A stretch of DNA of 57,123 nt from NCBI GenBank assembly GCA_900545345.1, contig UQYQ01000014.1, forward strand, positions 1 to 57,123, given 5' to 3'. This document shows, in pieces, positions 45,244 to 54,883 of this stretch. The DNA comes from an uncultured Ruminococcus sp. GTDB lineage: Bacteria > Bacillota > Clostridia > Oscillospirales > Ruminococcaceae. The notes beneath the pieces were generated by a model. That model did no database searches. It was not told the DNA's origin and saw only the letters and a program-made list of their open reading frames with translations. Numbering within the stretch: position 1 is the stretch's first letter; each line of letters opens with the position of its first letter. The position numbers and the translations under genes are program-made.

Positions 45244-46331
45244 TACTTGTCATGTTTTTCCTGTAATTCTGTTAAATCTAAGCAATAGTTTCTAAAATAC
45301 TCTGTTATTTCTTCTAATTGATTTCTATCTACATTATAACGAAAACCAAAATTATCTTCTACATAGATGTTTTTAATTTTGTTCTCAAATAAAGCTTTAA
45401 TAACATTAACCATCATAGGACCATGTAGAGTAAAGTGTGCCTTTGCACCAGGCTTAAGTCTTTTTTCTGATTGGCTTATTAACATAAATCCTATTGCATC
45501 TATTTCCATATCTTTTAGTTTAATAGTACCCTCTATTACAGGTTCACTAATCGTCCTTTCCTGCTCAGAACAATTTATTATCTCACATTGTAACATCGGC
45601 AAATCATACACATCCTGCTTTATGTTATCACCCAGTCTTTTTATTCCCACCATCTTTTCCATTTCTGTACCTGAAACATCGGTTAATGCTGCAAATTTAA
45701 GCAAAGCATAATGACATGCTTCTACTTTAATATCTAAATTTTTTAGTTCGTTTTCACTTATAGGTGTAGAAAACATAGATTGGTTTGTGCAAACTATTTC
45801 TTTTATTTCCTCTACGGCATTTACAATTTTAGGATTATTTTTATCAGATACTAAATCTAAGAAAGATGCTATTGTCCCTTCTATGGATTTATACTTTCGC
45901 AATTCCATTGCCAACTCCGCAATATTTTCTAATTTCAAGGGTTTTATTGCTTCCTCAAGCTTTTTTGTTTCTTCTTCCCAGTATTTAATATAATTCGCTC
46001 TTGATATTGGATTATATATATCAGCATCTAATGTTACAATAGAAAGAATTTTATCCTTGTATTTAGAATCTTTAAAAAGCTCTATGACTTCATACATACA
46101 ATTTGCAGACTTTAAATAACTTGGACTTACTATCATAACAGCATAGTCCTGATTTCTAATTGAAGACATAAATTTTTTTATACTTTTCCATGGGCCAATG
46201 TCTCTTATATCACGTTTTATATCAATTCCCCATCCACCTAATTCCTTATCAATTTTATTTGCCAATTCTGAATCCATCCATGAATATGATAAAAACAGCT
46301 GTACTGCACATTTCCTTGATTTCTTATCCAT
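45234..46331 (-). CDS. TIR-domain protein, probable antiphage defence effector
   Basis: 365 residues. An N-terminal TIR domain (about 8-130) starts VQLFLSYSWMDSELA and has SANCMYEV, where Glu81 matches the catalytic glutamate of NAD-cleaving TIR domains. Residues ~200-365 form an unrecognised domain with LKDMEIDAIGFMLIS and AHFTLHGPMMVNVIKALFE. Bacterial TIR proteins deplete NAD+ when a partner or own sensor detects phage. No partner gene is adjacent, so the C-terminal part may sense. ATG at 46331 with TAGGAG upstream; it starts 17 bp after tail A. Confidence 0.85.
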   Translation of the reverse strand: MDKKSRKCAVQLFLSYSWMDSELANKIDKELGGWGIDIKRDIRDIGPWKSIKKFMSSIRNQDYAVMIVSPSYLKSANCMYEVIELFKDSKYKDKILSIVTLDADIYNPISRANYIKYWEEETKKLEEAIKPLKLENIAELAMELRKYKSIEGTIASFLDLVSDKNNPKIVNAVEEIKEIVCTNQSMFSTPISENELKNLDIKVEACHYALLKFAALTDVSGTEMEKMVGIKRLGDNIKQDVYDLPMLQCEIINCSEQERTISEPVIEGTIKLKDMEIDAIGFMLISQSEKRLKPGAKAHFTLHGPMMVNVIKALFENKIKNIYVEDNFGFRYNVDRNQLEEITEYFRNYCLDLTELQEKHDKYCF

Positions 46332-46348
46332 ATTAATCTCCTAAATCT

Positions 46349-46650
46349 CTATAAAATATTATAGTACATCAACGCATCTTTTATCGCTTCTACCTTTTTT
46401 GGTGTTGGGTGTTTCCTTGGCTGTTTCAATTCCTCTACCGAATTAGGAGCATCATACATCGGCAATCCTAAATCCCTCTTTACCTCCGCGATATATGCGG
46501 TATGTACTTTGAAGCCATACTTCACTTCTATGTACTCCTTAATCATCTTATATGTAACCCGCTCTTTCGGCTTATACGCTTCGGCTCTCTTAGCGATATT
46601 ATCAAGCGGTACTTTGCCCTCACCCTCGCCAAACTCCACTTTTACATTGA
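46349..46650 (-). pseudogene. Frame-shifted C-terminal extension of RlmD (tail A)
   Basis: Directly behind the rlmD stop an open frame continues in another phase (VEFGEGEGKVPLDNIAKR ... VEAIKDALMYYNIL). Compared with tail B, rlmD has one A fewer in the CACAAAAAC tract (5 versus 6). Restoring one base would join RlmD and the extension into one protein of about 550 residues. No ribosome site precedes the extension, so it is not expected to be made alone. It may be a recent indel or a sequencing error. Confidence 0.65.
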
Positions 46651-48009
46651 TTACGCTGTCGGGTTTTTGTGGGAAAGCATTACAACCGTCTCAACATGCG
46701 TCGTTCTCGGGAACATATCAACCGCCTGACCTTTTGTAAATTCATATCCGTTATCACATAAGTATCTGACATCTCTTGCAGCTGTGGACGGATTGCATGA
46801 AACCATTATTATTTTCTTAGGAGACATTTTAATCATGGCGTCAAGTGAAACACTGTCACAGCCTTTTCTTGCAGGATCGGCAATAATTATATCAGGTGTT
46901 TCCCCTAGTTCAATCAGCATGTTTGCAACAGTACCTGCGTCACCGCAGATGAATTCAGCACTTTCAATTCCGTTCAGTTCGGCATTCAGCTTTGCGTTTT
47001 CAACAGCATCAGGAACAATTTCAACACCTATGAGCTTTTTTATGCTTTCTACCATTGAAAAGCCTATAGTTCCGATTCCACAGTATAAATCCAGCAGAGT
47101 TTCGTCCCCTTTTAAGTTGGCATATTCTTTTGCTATACTGTAAAGTTTTTCAGCCTGCGGTGTGTTAATCTGGTAAAATGAGTGTGGTGAAATACGCACT
47201 TTGTTCCCGCACATTATATCTGTTATATAAGCTTTTCCGAAAAGAACAATATTTTGACTTCCCAGAATTACATTCGTTCTATTGGGATTTATATTTAAAA
47301 CAATACTTTTTATTTTAGAAAATTTATTTGATATTTCCGCGGAAATATCTTTAAAATGCTTACTGTTTTCAGTGGCAACAATGCAAAGCATTATTTCCTC
47401 TGTGTTAAAACCGTGCCTTATATAAATGTGTCTGATTTGACCATTTCCGCTTTCTTCATCATAAGCTGTAAAGCCTTTTTCACTTAACAGCTCAGCCGTG
47501 AAATTTACAATCTCGTTAAAATTTTCAGGCTGTAAAGAACAATCCCTGTTATCAACTATTCTGTGAGAACGCTTTGAGTAAAATCCGCATCTCAGTCTGC
47601 CGTTTTTCTCACAAACAGGATACTGTGCTTTGTTTCTGTAATGATATATATCTTTACACCCAATGATATCATCAAAAGATGCACCAAGCTTTCCTATTCG
47701 CTCGAATGAATCTTTTACAAAGCTCTGCTTCGCTTTGAGTTCAGCCTCATAGCTTATATGACGAAATGAACAGCCTCCGCATTTTCTGTATGTACAGCAG
47801 TCAGGTTCTATTCTGTCATTCGAAGGATTAATAATATCTTCAACAATGCCATAAGCAAATGTCTTTTTAAGCTTTACAATGCGACAGTTGATTTCATCAC
47901 CGATTGCAGTGAACGGAACAAAAACAGCCATTCCTTCATACCTGCCTACACCGCTGCCCTCGTTTGTAATTCCGTCTATTTTAAGTTTTATAATATCGTT
48001 TTTCTTCAT
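46651..48009 (-). CDS. rlmD: 23S rRNA (uracil-5-)-methyltransferase
   Basis: 452 residues. N-terminal TRAM domain (about 1-60), iron-sulfur cysteines in DCCTYRKCGGCSF (71, 77, 80), SAM-binding LDLYCGIGTIGFSM, DPARKGC and the nucleophile Cys405 in MVSCNPSTAARD. It makes m5U in 23S rRNA. The C-terminus ends abruptly at SHKNPTA because of the one-base difference noted for tail A. Its 3' end is the repeated element of the downstream island. ATG 48009 has AGAGGAAG upstream; it follows the kinase gene by 19 bp. Confidence 0.93.
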   Translation of the reverse strand: MKKNDIIKLKIDGITNEGSGVGRYEGMAVFVPFTAIGDEINCRIVKLKKTFAYGIVEDIINPSNDRIEPDCCTYRKCGGCSFRHISYEAELKAKQSFVKDSFERIGKLGASFDDIIGCKDIYHYRNKAQYPVCEKNGRLRCGFYSKRSHRIVDNRDCSLQPENFNEIVNFTAELLSEKGFTAYDEESGNGQIRHIYIRHGFNTEEIMLCIVATENSKHFKDISAEISNKFSKIKSIVLNINPNRTNVILGSQNIVLFGKAYITDIMCGNKVRISPHSFYQINTPQAEKLYSIAKEYANLKGDETLLDLYCGIGTIGFSMVESIKKLIGVEIVPDAVENAKLNAELNGIESAEFICGDAGTVANMLIELGETPDIIIADPARKGCDSVSLDAMIKMSPKKIIMVSCNPSTAARDVRYLCDNGYEFTKGQAVDMFPRTTHVETVVMLSHKNPTA

Positions 48010-48028
48010 ATACTTCCTCTTTATAATA

Positions 48029-48532
48029 TTAGTTTCTGCTTGACAGTTCTTTAAAATAATCTTCTGTTTCTTCTCTGGATTTAAAAATAATTATTCTTTT
48101 ATTCTCTTTATATTTTTCAATCAACTCATATATCAGAGGCAAATGTTTATTGGGAAAGTCTATGATAAATTGCTTAAACTCACTGTCAAGCTCTTTTTCA
48201 CACCAAGGTATATCCTCACGTTCTTTTCCGATTCTTGATTCGGCACCGGAAAGACATACATCTAAAGGAAAATCCAAAAGAAAAACTGTATCACAGTATT
48301 TCAGCCGCATTTCAATCGTTCGGTTATAATTGCCGTCTATAATCCATTTATCTTTCATAAGAATTTCTTTGAGCTTAAAATCAAATTCCTCTTTTGAAAT
48401 ATTTGTTTTATCAGGTTTATGCCACAACATGTCCAGATAATAAAGCGGAAGACCTGTCATATCTCTGAGCTTTCTTGAAAATGTGCTTTTTCCGGCACCC
48501 GGACTTCCGATAACAATTGCTTTTTGAAACAT
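48029..48532 (-). CDS. Small P-loop kinase, topology-modulation/adenylate-kinase-like
   Basis: 167 residues. The P-loop IVIGSPGAGKSTFSRKLRDM lies at the N-terminus, followed by LYYLDMLWHKPD and WIIDGNYNRTIEMRL, typical of the FlaR-like or DNA topology modulation protein family, whose biochemical role is unclear. ATG 48532 has GCAGGAGG upstream. It is in line with hemZ and rlmD. Confidence 0.82.
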   Translation of the reverse strand: MFQKAIVIGSPGAGKSTFSRKLRDMTGLPLYYLDMLWHKPDKTNISKEEFDFKLKEILMKDKWIIDGNYNRTIEMRLKYCDTVFLLDFPLDVCLSGAESRIGKEREDIPWCEKELDSEFKQFIIDFPNKHLPLIYELIEKYKENKRIIIFKSREETEDYFKELSSRN

Positions 48533-48596
48533 TTTACCTCCTGCAATACCCGTGGTTTTTAGTGCAGACTTACTAATATAAAATCTTATTTTTGAA

Positions 48597-50063
48597 TTAT
48601 TTCATATTCAAAAGCTTTACTGCTTCGTCCTTTTTATTGAGCATAATATCAAAATGCTTAATATATTCAAGCGGAAACTTATAATTAAATATTCGGTTCA
48701 AATGTCCGTCATTTAAAACAATCTTTGTTGACGCTCCTGCACCAACTGCGATTATAGACTGATTTTCTTCCATTATGTATATGTTGTAAAGGCTTTCTTT
48801 TCCCTGTTTTGCCCAGCCAATATTCTCTAAGTTTTCCAGCATATTTTTTTGCCTGTAAAGATAATAAGGATTATATCCGCTTTCAAAAAGCCTTTTTGAA
48901 GCGTATTCAACCATCATCTCAGCAGGATTATTGATAACAGTATCACTCTTTCTATTTAAAAACGCCGCACGCTTGATTGAAAGCGTGTGAACAGTTATAT
49001 TTTCAGGATTAAGACATACAAGTTCATCAATAGTATTCATAAAGCTGTCAAGAGTATCCGTCGGCAGACCTGCTATCAAATCAGTATTAATACTATTAAA
49101 TCCAATTTCCCTTGCAAGCTTAAAGCTGTCTAAAAATTGTTTAACAGAATGCCTTCTGTCTATTGCTCTTAAAACACTGTCATTCAAAGTCTGAGGATTT
49201 ATAGAAATTCTGTCAGCACCGCAGGATTTGATAACTTCAAGCTTCTCTCTCGTTATCGTATCAGCTCTTCCTGCTTCAACAGTATATTCTCTAAGGTGGG
49301 ATAAATCAAAACTGTCTGAAATTGTTTTCATTATTTTTTCAAGCTGTTCAGCTTCAAGAGAGGTTGGTGTTCCGCCCCCGAAATATATAGTATCCAGTGT
49401 TAAATTTTTGTCGCACACTTTACTTGCTGTATAACTAATCTCTTCGCATAGCTTATCAACGTATTCGGGAATAAGCTTAATACTGTTTTCAACAGACTGA
49501 GAAACAAACGAACAATATGAGCATCTCGACGGGCAGAAAGGTATTGAAACATACAAGCTGAATGAATTGTCATTCATATTCTTTAGTGCTTTCTTTTGAG
49601 TCAATGCTGTTTTATAGGCTAAGTCAATCTTATCTTTGTCGCATAAAAACACACCTGAAAGTTCTTCCTCAATTTCATGCTTAGACATACCATCATCGAG
49701 CATTTTATTAACTCGCTTGACAGGACGAATTCCTGTTAAAATCCCCCACTTGGCTGGTTTGCCGGTCAGCAAACTAAGACTTTTAAAAAGAAGCTGTGCA
49801 AGTGTAATTTCGCAAACACCTTCATAATTATGTTTTGAATTTAATATTTTCTCTGCTTTTTTGACAGTTCTATTCCCGATTTTGCATATTGTATAAAGAT
49901 AAGTTCTTGATTTACCTTTTTTTCTTCTTATAAAACAGAAATCATCTTCAAAATATTCCGGTTTTATATCGTAATATATGTCAAAAAGCGTAGCAGGTAT
50001 AAAAAGCTTAACTACGCTCTCCAGTTCATATTTGAAATCATTTCCGCTGAAAATTAAAGTCAT
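48597..50063 (-). CDS. hemZ: Coproporphyrinogen dehydrogenase-like radical SAM enzyme HemZ
   Basis: 488 residues. The cluster motif CPSRCSYCSFVS (CxxxCxxC) lies near residue 180 after an N-terminal domain specific for HemZ; YFGGGTPTSLEAEQLE and TDLIAGLPTDTLDSF follow the HemN family. HemZ was described as an oxygen-independent coproporphyrinogen oxidase, but the activity of clostridial members is unproven. It follows the metallo-hydrolase gene by 6 bp. Confidence 0.92.
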   Translation of the reverse strand: MTLIFSGNDFKYELESVVKLFIPATLFDIYYDIKPEYFEDDFCFIRRKKGKSRTYLYTICKIGNRTVKKAEKILNSKHNYEGVCEITLAQLLFKSLSLLTGKPAKWGILTGIRPVKRVNKMLDDGMSKHEIEEELSGVFLCDKDKIDLAYKTALTQKKALKNMNDNSFSLYVSIPFCPSRCSYCSFVSQSVENSIKLIPEYVDKLCEEISYTASKVCDKNLTLDTIYFGGGTPTSLEAEQLEKIMKTISDSFDLSHLREYTVEAGRADTITREKLEVIKSCGADRISINPQTLNDSVLRAIDRRHSVKQFLDSFKLAREIGFNSINTDLIAGLPTDTLDSFMNTIDELVCLNPENITVHTLSIKRAAFLNRKSDTVINNPAEMMVEYASKRLFESGYNPYYLYRQKNMLENLENIGWAKQGKESLYNIYIMEENQSIIAVGAGASTKIVLNDGHLNRIFNYKFPLEYIKHFDIMLNKKDEAVKLLNMK

Positions 50064-50069
50064 ATTTTT

Positions 50070-50690
50070 CTATCTTCCCATATATGGATTATTTGCTTTT
50101 TCATCATACAAACTTGTCGGTCTTCCGTGTCCCGAATAAACCGTATAATCAAGCTCAATGTTCCTTAATTTTTCAAGAGACCTTACCATTTCAGAGTAAT
50201 CACCGTCTATCATATCCGTTCTTCCGATTGAACGGTAAAAAAGTGTATCCCCTGAAAACATTATATCACCGCATATATAACAAACAGAGCCGCTTGTATG
50301 ACCGGGTGTTGAAATAACCTTAAATTCAAGTTCATCTAAAATAACCGTATCACCGTCTCTTAAAGCGAAAGCTGAATTGAATTTTTTAAGTGGTATCATA
50401 AGATAATCTGACAAGCTGAGTTCACAGTCGCTGAGCTTTTTTAAATCATCATTATGAATATAAACTTCACAGCCCGTTTTCTCAACTAAATCGGAAACTG
50501 CTCCTGTATGGTCAATATGACCGTGTGTGAGCAAAATCTTTTTTAAAGTTAATTCATTGTCACCAAGCTGAGACATAATATAATCTGCATTGTCGGGAGC
50601 GTCAATCAATACTGCATTTTTCTTATCAGAAGATACTATATAAGAATTTGTCGCAAACTGACTTAAAGGTTCAAGTTTAATTATTTTCAC
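50070..50690 (-). CDS. Metallo-beta-lactamase-fold hydrolase (glyoxalase II-like)
   Basis: 206 residues. The zinc motif THGHIDHTGA, followed by STPGHTSGSVCY and SGDTLFYRSIGRTD, matches the small YcbL/glyoxalase-II-like group. It probably hydrolyses thioesters such as S-lactoylglutathione analogues; the true substrate is unknown. It is probably co-transcribed with hemZ. Confidence 0.88.
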   Translation of the reverse strand: MKIIKLEPLSQFATNSYIVSSDKKNAVLIDAPDNADYIMSQLGDNELTLKKILLTHGHIDHTGAVSDLVEKTGCEVYIHNDDLKKLSDCELSLSDYLMIPLKKFNSAFALRDGDTVILDELEFKVISTPGHTSGSVCYICGDIMFSGDTLFYRSIGRTDMIDGDYSEMVRSLEKLRNIELDYTVYSGHGRPTSLYDEKANNPYMGR

Positions 50691-50738
50691 TTCTAACAGT
50701 CTCCTTAAATTTAATTGATATTTTAATACTGTAAAAAC

Positions 50739-52583
50739 CTATTTGCTTACACTCGTTACCGGTTTATTGACCTTTTGAACATTCTGTCTGACAGGTATAC
50801 ATTTGAATATTAAGTCAGCATACGCTTTCTGTCCGTCAGGACTTAAATGAATTCCGTCATCATAAAACCACTCCGGATGAGACTGAGCCGATTTTGCCCA
50901 GTCAATAACCTGAACATTTGAATTCGCTTCAGCAAGCTTGTATATAACAGAATTACTTTTATCCTGCCACTGAAGATGCTTTCCATATGTCGTAATCCAA
51001 TAAATCAATCGTTCCTTGCCTAAGCTGTCTATTAATTTTTGACCTGTTGAAAAGTCAAAAGGTCCGTTTGTGCCTAAACCTATGACAACAATATCTCCGA
51101 GCTTTCCCTTGTCTCCAAGAGAGTCAAATATTGATTGTGAAGCGTCTACCTGTCTTGATTCCTTAGCATCAATGATACAATCAGGTAATACATTTTTAAT
51201 TGAAGGTGACGCACCCAACATAACAGAATCACCGACAGCTGTAATTGATTTGTATGCATTGCCGTTTACATTAACATTATCTTCTGATACTGATGTGTTA
51301 GCAGTCGTTGTCGTTGTTTGCTTTTGCTGTTCTTCTAATTTCTTTGAATTGATTTCCAGTTCTTTTCTTAAATTCTCCTGAGATTCTTTTTTAGTATCCG
51401 GTGCAGTAATAGTATTATAGGCACCAATCCCTATCACTGCTGTTATAAGTGCTATTAATGCAAATCTAACCACTTTATAATCACCTATTCTGAATTTTCT
51501 TAAGATTACATTTATAATTATATGCAACCATATGGATAATATCAGAATAACACCTGTCATAATCAGAATATCATAAACAGAATTAAGCTTAAAATACTGA
51601 AAAATAAATATTACAGGAAACTGACAAAGATATATTTCATAACTTATTTTACCTATGCCGGATAAAAGCTTGCAATCAAGCCATTTACCGATTGGCAGCT
51701 GCGGATTCACCGCAAATTTTATAATCAGACAGAATATAATACTTGTAACTATCAAACCTGCTCTGTATGTAATATTCGCCTGACCATCCATAAATATAAA
51801 ACATACCAAAGTAATAAGCATAAAAACCGCAAACCAGATAATATTCTTTTTCTTTCTGCTATCAGACCATCTGTAATTTCTGAAATCCTTCTGGTGGACA
51901 CCTATCAGTGCTCCCAAAAACAAAGAAAATATTCTTGTATCTGTTCCGTAATAAACTCTTGTTGCATCTTGGCCCGGGTCAAACAATATAATTAAAGCCA
52001 GCATAGACAAAACAGCCGGAACGATAAAAACACTGTCGCTGAGCGATTTTAATTTGCTTTTTCTTAATTTTTGATAAAGCAAAAATATAAAAGGCCATAA
52101 AGCATAAAACTGCATCTCCAATGAAAGAAACCACAAATGCGTAAATGGAGAAGCATTGGCTATTTTAGCAAAATATGAAGAATTCTGCGTTATCTGCCAT
52201 ATGTTGTTGTACCCGAATATTATACTGCATATCTCATGTATAATTCCGTTAAGTACTTCGGGAGCTAATAGCTTCAAGGTACTTATTGTCAAGAAAATCA
52301 CTAAAAGCAAAGTCGGGTATATTCTGATTATACGCTTTTTATAAAACGACCCAATCTTAAAATCTTCGTTATTACTTTTTCGCTCACTTGTAACAGCCAA
52401 AAGGTAACCTGTTAATACGAAAAATAACGATACACCTAAAAATCCTCCCTTTATTATATCAGGGAACATATGATAAAGAGTAACTCCTATTATTGCAATT
52501 GCACGCAAGCCGTCAAGACCTGCAATGTGACCATCAGGTAAACCTGAAATCCGTTTTGTTGTATTTATTCTATCACCTGACAC
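50739..52583 (-). CDS. OatA-like acyltransferase with C-terminal SGNH domain
   Basis: 614 residues. The N-terminal acyltransferase-3 domain begins IAGLDGLRAIAIIGVTLYHM and has about ten membrane segments (to ~390). A Gln/Thr-rich linker leads to an extracellular SGNH domain with AVGDSVMLGAS (nucleophile Ser), GLGTNGP and DDGIHLSPDGQKAYADL (Asp/His). The layout equals OatA, which O-acetylates peptidoglycan and gives lysozyme resistance. The start is GTG 52583 with AAAGGTGG upstream. Confidence 0.9.
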   Translation of the reverse strand: MSGDRINTTKRISGLPDGHIAGLDGLRAIAIIGVTLYHMFPDIIKGGFLGVSLFFVLTGYLLAVTSERKSNNEDFKIGSFYKKRIIRIYPTLLLVIFLTISTLKLLAPEVLNGIIHEICSIIFGYNNIWQITQNSSYFAKIANASPFTHLWFLSLEMQFYALWPFIFLLYQKLRKSKLKSLSDSVFIVPAVLSMLALIILFDPGQDATRVYYGTDTRIFSLFLGALIGVHQKDFRNYRWSDSRKKKNIIWFAVFMLITLVCFIFMDGQANITYRAGLIVTSIIFCLIIKFAVNPQLPIGKWLDCKLLSGIGKISYEIYLCQFPVIFIFQYFKLNSVYDILIMTGVILILSIWLHIIINVILRKFRIGDYKVVRFALIALITAVIGIGAYNTITAPDTKKESQENLRKELEINSKKLEEQQKQTTTTTANTSVSEDNVNVNGNAYKSITAVGDSVMLGASPSIKNVLPDCIIDAKESRQVDASQSIFDSLGDKGKLGDIVVIGLGTNGPFDFSTGQKLIDSLGKERLIYWITTYGKHLQWQDKSNSVIYKLAEANSNVQVIDWAKSAQSHPEWFYDDGIHLSPDGQKAYADLIFKCIPVRQNVQKVNKPVTSVSK

Positions 52584-52669
52584 CTATTATAAACCACCTT
52601 TTACATAATCTCAATTTTAACACATTTACACATTAACTTATGTCAGATAAAACTTTTAAAAAGCTTTCT

Positions 52670-54871
52670 TTATTTTCCTGTCCTATCGACTGAAATAACA
52701 CTGTCTATTTTTTTCAATCTGCCCATTACATTGTCAAGCTGTTCTTTTCCCGCAACGCTTATTGTAACTATAACATTTGCGTTTCCGTTTTTAAGTTCTC
52801 TTGCAACGGCCTCATGCATAGGAATTTTGATTGCAGCCAGAACATTGGATATATCAGCAAGAAGACCGATTCTGTCATATGCGACAACATCAAGAGTAGT
52901 TCTAAAATATGAAGTATTCCTATCCTCTGCCCAACGCACAGATACCCATCTCTGACGATTTTCCTCAGATTTGGTCTGATTAATAAAATTCACACAATCA
53001 CGCTTATGAACCGATATTCCATGACCTTTGGTAATAAATCCTACCACATCATCGCCCGGAAGCGGTGAACAGCATGCTGCAAACTTAACAAGACAGTCTC
53101 CTATACCATCAACAATTATCCCTGATGAATTACTCTTGCTTGTGCTCAGCTGAATATCAAAATTCGATTTATCAATCTCTCTGGGCTTTTCATATTTTTT
53201 GTTATATGCGTCTTTTAATCTTCTGATAACCTTGTGAAGCTGAACACCGCCGTATCCAATAGCTGCATAAAAGCTGTCCAGACTGTCACAGTTATGACGC
53301 TTCATATCGGCAGATAAAAATTCTTCTAAATCACCTTCCGGAACATGAATAAAATTACGCTTAAATTCACGCTCAAGCTCTGCTTTACCCTCAACAATAT
53401 TTTCTTCACGGCGTTCTTTTTTAAACCAGGAACGAATTTTAGACCTTGCCTCATTTGTTTTTGCAATATCCAGCCAAGACCTGCTGGGACCATGATTCTC
53501 ATTGTTAGAGGTTAAAATTTCTATAATCTCCCCAGCCTGAATTTTGTGATCGATAGATACCATTTTATTATCAACTTTGGCACCTATCATTCTGTGACCT
53601 ACCTGCGTATGAATTGCATATGCAAAATCTATAACAGTCGAGTCTATCGGCAAAGAAATCATATCACCCTTTGGAGTATAGGCAAAAATATCTTCAGGCG
53701 CAAGATCATTTTTAATCGTTCTTACAATTTCTTCAACATCGTCTGCTTCTTTCTGAGCTTCGAGAATTTTTCGTATCCAAACAAGACGCTCATCATTTTT
53801 ATCTTTTTTAGTAATTCCCTCTTTATATTTCCAATGAGCAGCAATTCCGTATTCTGCCGTATGATGCATTTCCCATGTTCTTATCTGAACCTCAAAAGGA
53901 ATACCCTCTCTGCCTATTACAGTTGTATGAAGCGACTGATACATATTGGGCTTAGGAGTGGAAATATAATCTTTAAACCTATTAGGAATAGGATTGAACA
54001 TCTCATGAATAATACCCAAAATGCTGTAACATTCTGTAACGGTATTCACAATTATTCTAACCGCATATTTGTCATAAATCTGATCTATGTCTTTGCCGTC
54101 CCGAAAAATCTTTTTATATATTCCATAATTGCTTTTAACTCTTCCTTCAATTTCAGGGACAGGATCGAAATCCAATGCAAGACGAGTTCTTATCTTGTCT
54201 TTTATTTTTTCAATTAATTCTATGCGCTTTTCCTTGCGCATCTGCATCTGATTGTCAATTTCTTCATATGCATAAGGGTCAAGATACTGAAATGATAAAT
54301 CCTCTATTTCTTCTTTTATAGAACGGATTCCCAGCCTGTGTGCAATAGGAGCATATATATTCATGGTTTCAAGTGCAGTCGTTCTTCTTTTAGCATCGGT
54401 TCTGTATTGAAGCGTTCGCATATTATGAAGCCTGTCACATAGTTTTATTATAATAACTCTTATATCCTGGCTGGTTGCAAGAATAATCTTTCTCACGTTT
54501 TCAGCCTGCTGTTCCTCTCTTGTCGCAAGAGGTATTTTTCTGAGCTTTGTAAGTCCGTCAACAAGCATAGCCACATCAGGACCCAGCTCACTTTTTACCT
54601 CTTCAATAGTGAAATCAGTATCCTCAACAACATCGTGTAAAAGTGCTGCTGCTATTGAATCTGTATCCATTCCAAGATCGATGGCTATTAATGCAACAGC
54701 AACAGGATGTGTTATATACGGCTCTCCCGAATCACGCATCTGACCCTCATGCTTCTTCTCTGCAAGCTCGTATGCACGAGTGATTTTATCTAAATCATAT
54801 TTTTTATCTTCGCTGGTGATTTTCTCGATTAACAAATCAATCGAATAATTCTTTGAATTTCCCATATTCAA
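52670..54871 (-). CDS. relA: Bifunctional (p)ppGpp synthetase/hydrolase
   Basis: 733 residues, the usual length of a RelA/SpoT long form. HD hydrolase domain (HDVVEDTDF), synthetase domain (GIYKKIFRDGKDIDQIYDKYAVRI), TGS (DIFAYTPKGDMISLPIDS) and C-terminal ACT domain are in order. It sets (p)ppGpp levels in amino-acid starvation. TTG 54871 (AAGGA six bases upstream) or ATG 54865 may start it. It follows recJ by 12 bp. Confidence 0.95.
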   Translation of the reverse strand: MNMGNSKNYSIDLLIEKITSEDKKYDLDKITRAYELAEKKHEGQMRDSGEPYITHPVAVALIAIDLGMDTDSIAAALLHDVVEDTDFTIEEVKSELGPDVAMLVDGLTKLRKIPLATREEQQAENVRKIILATSQDIRVIIIKLCDRLHNMRTLQYRTDAKRRTTALETMNIYAPIAHRLGIRSIKEEIEDLSFQYLDPYAYEEIDNQMQMRKEKRIELIEKIKDKIRTRLALDFDPVPEIEGRVKSNYGIYKKIFRDGKDIDQIYDKYAVRIIVNTVTECYSILGIIHEMFNPIPNRFKDYISTPKPNMYQSLHTTVIGREGIPFEVQIRTWEMHHTAEYGIAAHWKYKEGITKKDKNDERLVWIRKILEAQKEADDVEEIVRTIKNDLAPEDIFAYTPKGDMISLPIDSTVIDFAYAIHTQVGHRMIGAKVDNKMVSIDHKIQAGEIIEILTSNNENHGPSRSWLDIAKTNEARSKIRSWFKKERREENIVEGKAELEREFKRNFIHVPEGDLEEFLSADMKRHNCDSLDSFYAAIGYGGVQLHKVIRRLKDAYNKKYEKPREIDKSNFDIQLSTSKSNSSGIIVDGIGDCLVKFAACCSPLPGDDVVGFITKGHGISVHKRDCVNFINQTKSEENRQRWVSVRWAEDRNTSYFRTTLDVVAYDRIGLLADISNVLAAIKIPMHEAVARELKNGNANVIVTISVAGKEQLDNVMGRLKKIDSVISVDRTGK

Positions 54872-54883
54872 TTTCAGTCCTTA

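Noticed and set aside
46640..46670. Programmed -1 ribosomal frameshift joining RlmD and tail A
   Set aside because: The tract is C AAA AAC with only five A, not a full X XXY YYZ heptamer, and no clear stimulatory stem follows. A simple one-base indel explains it better.
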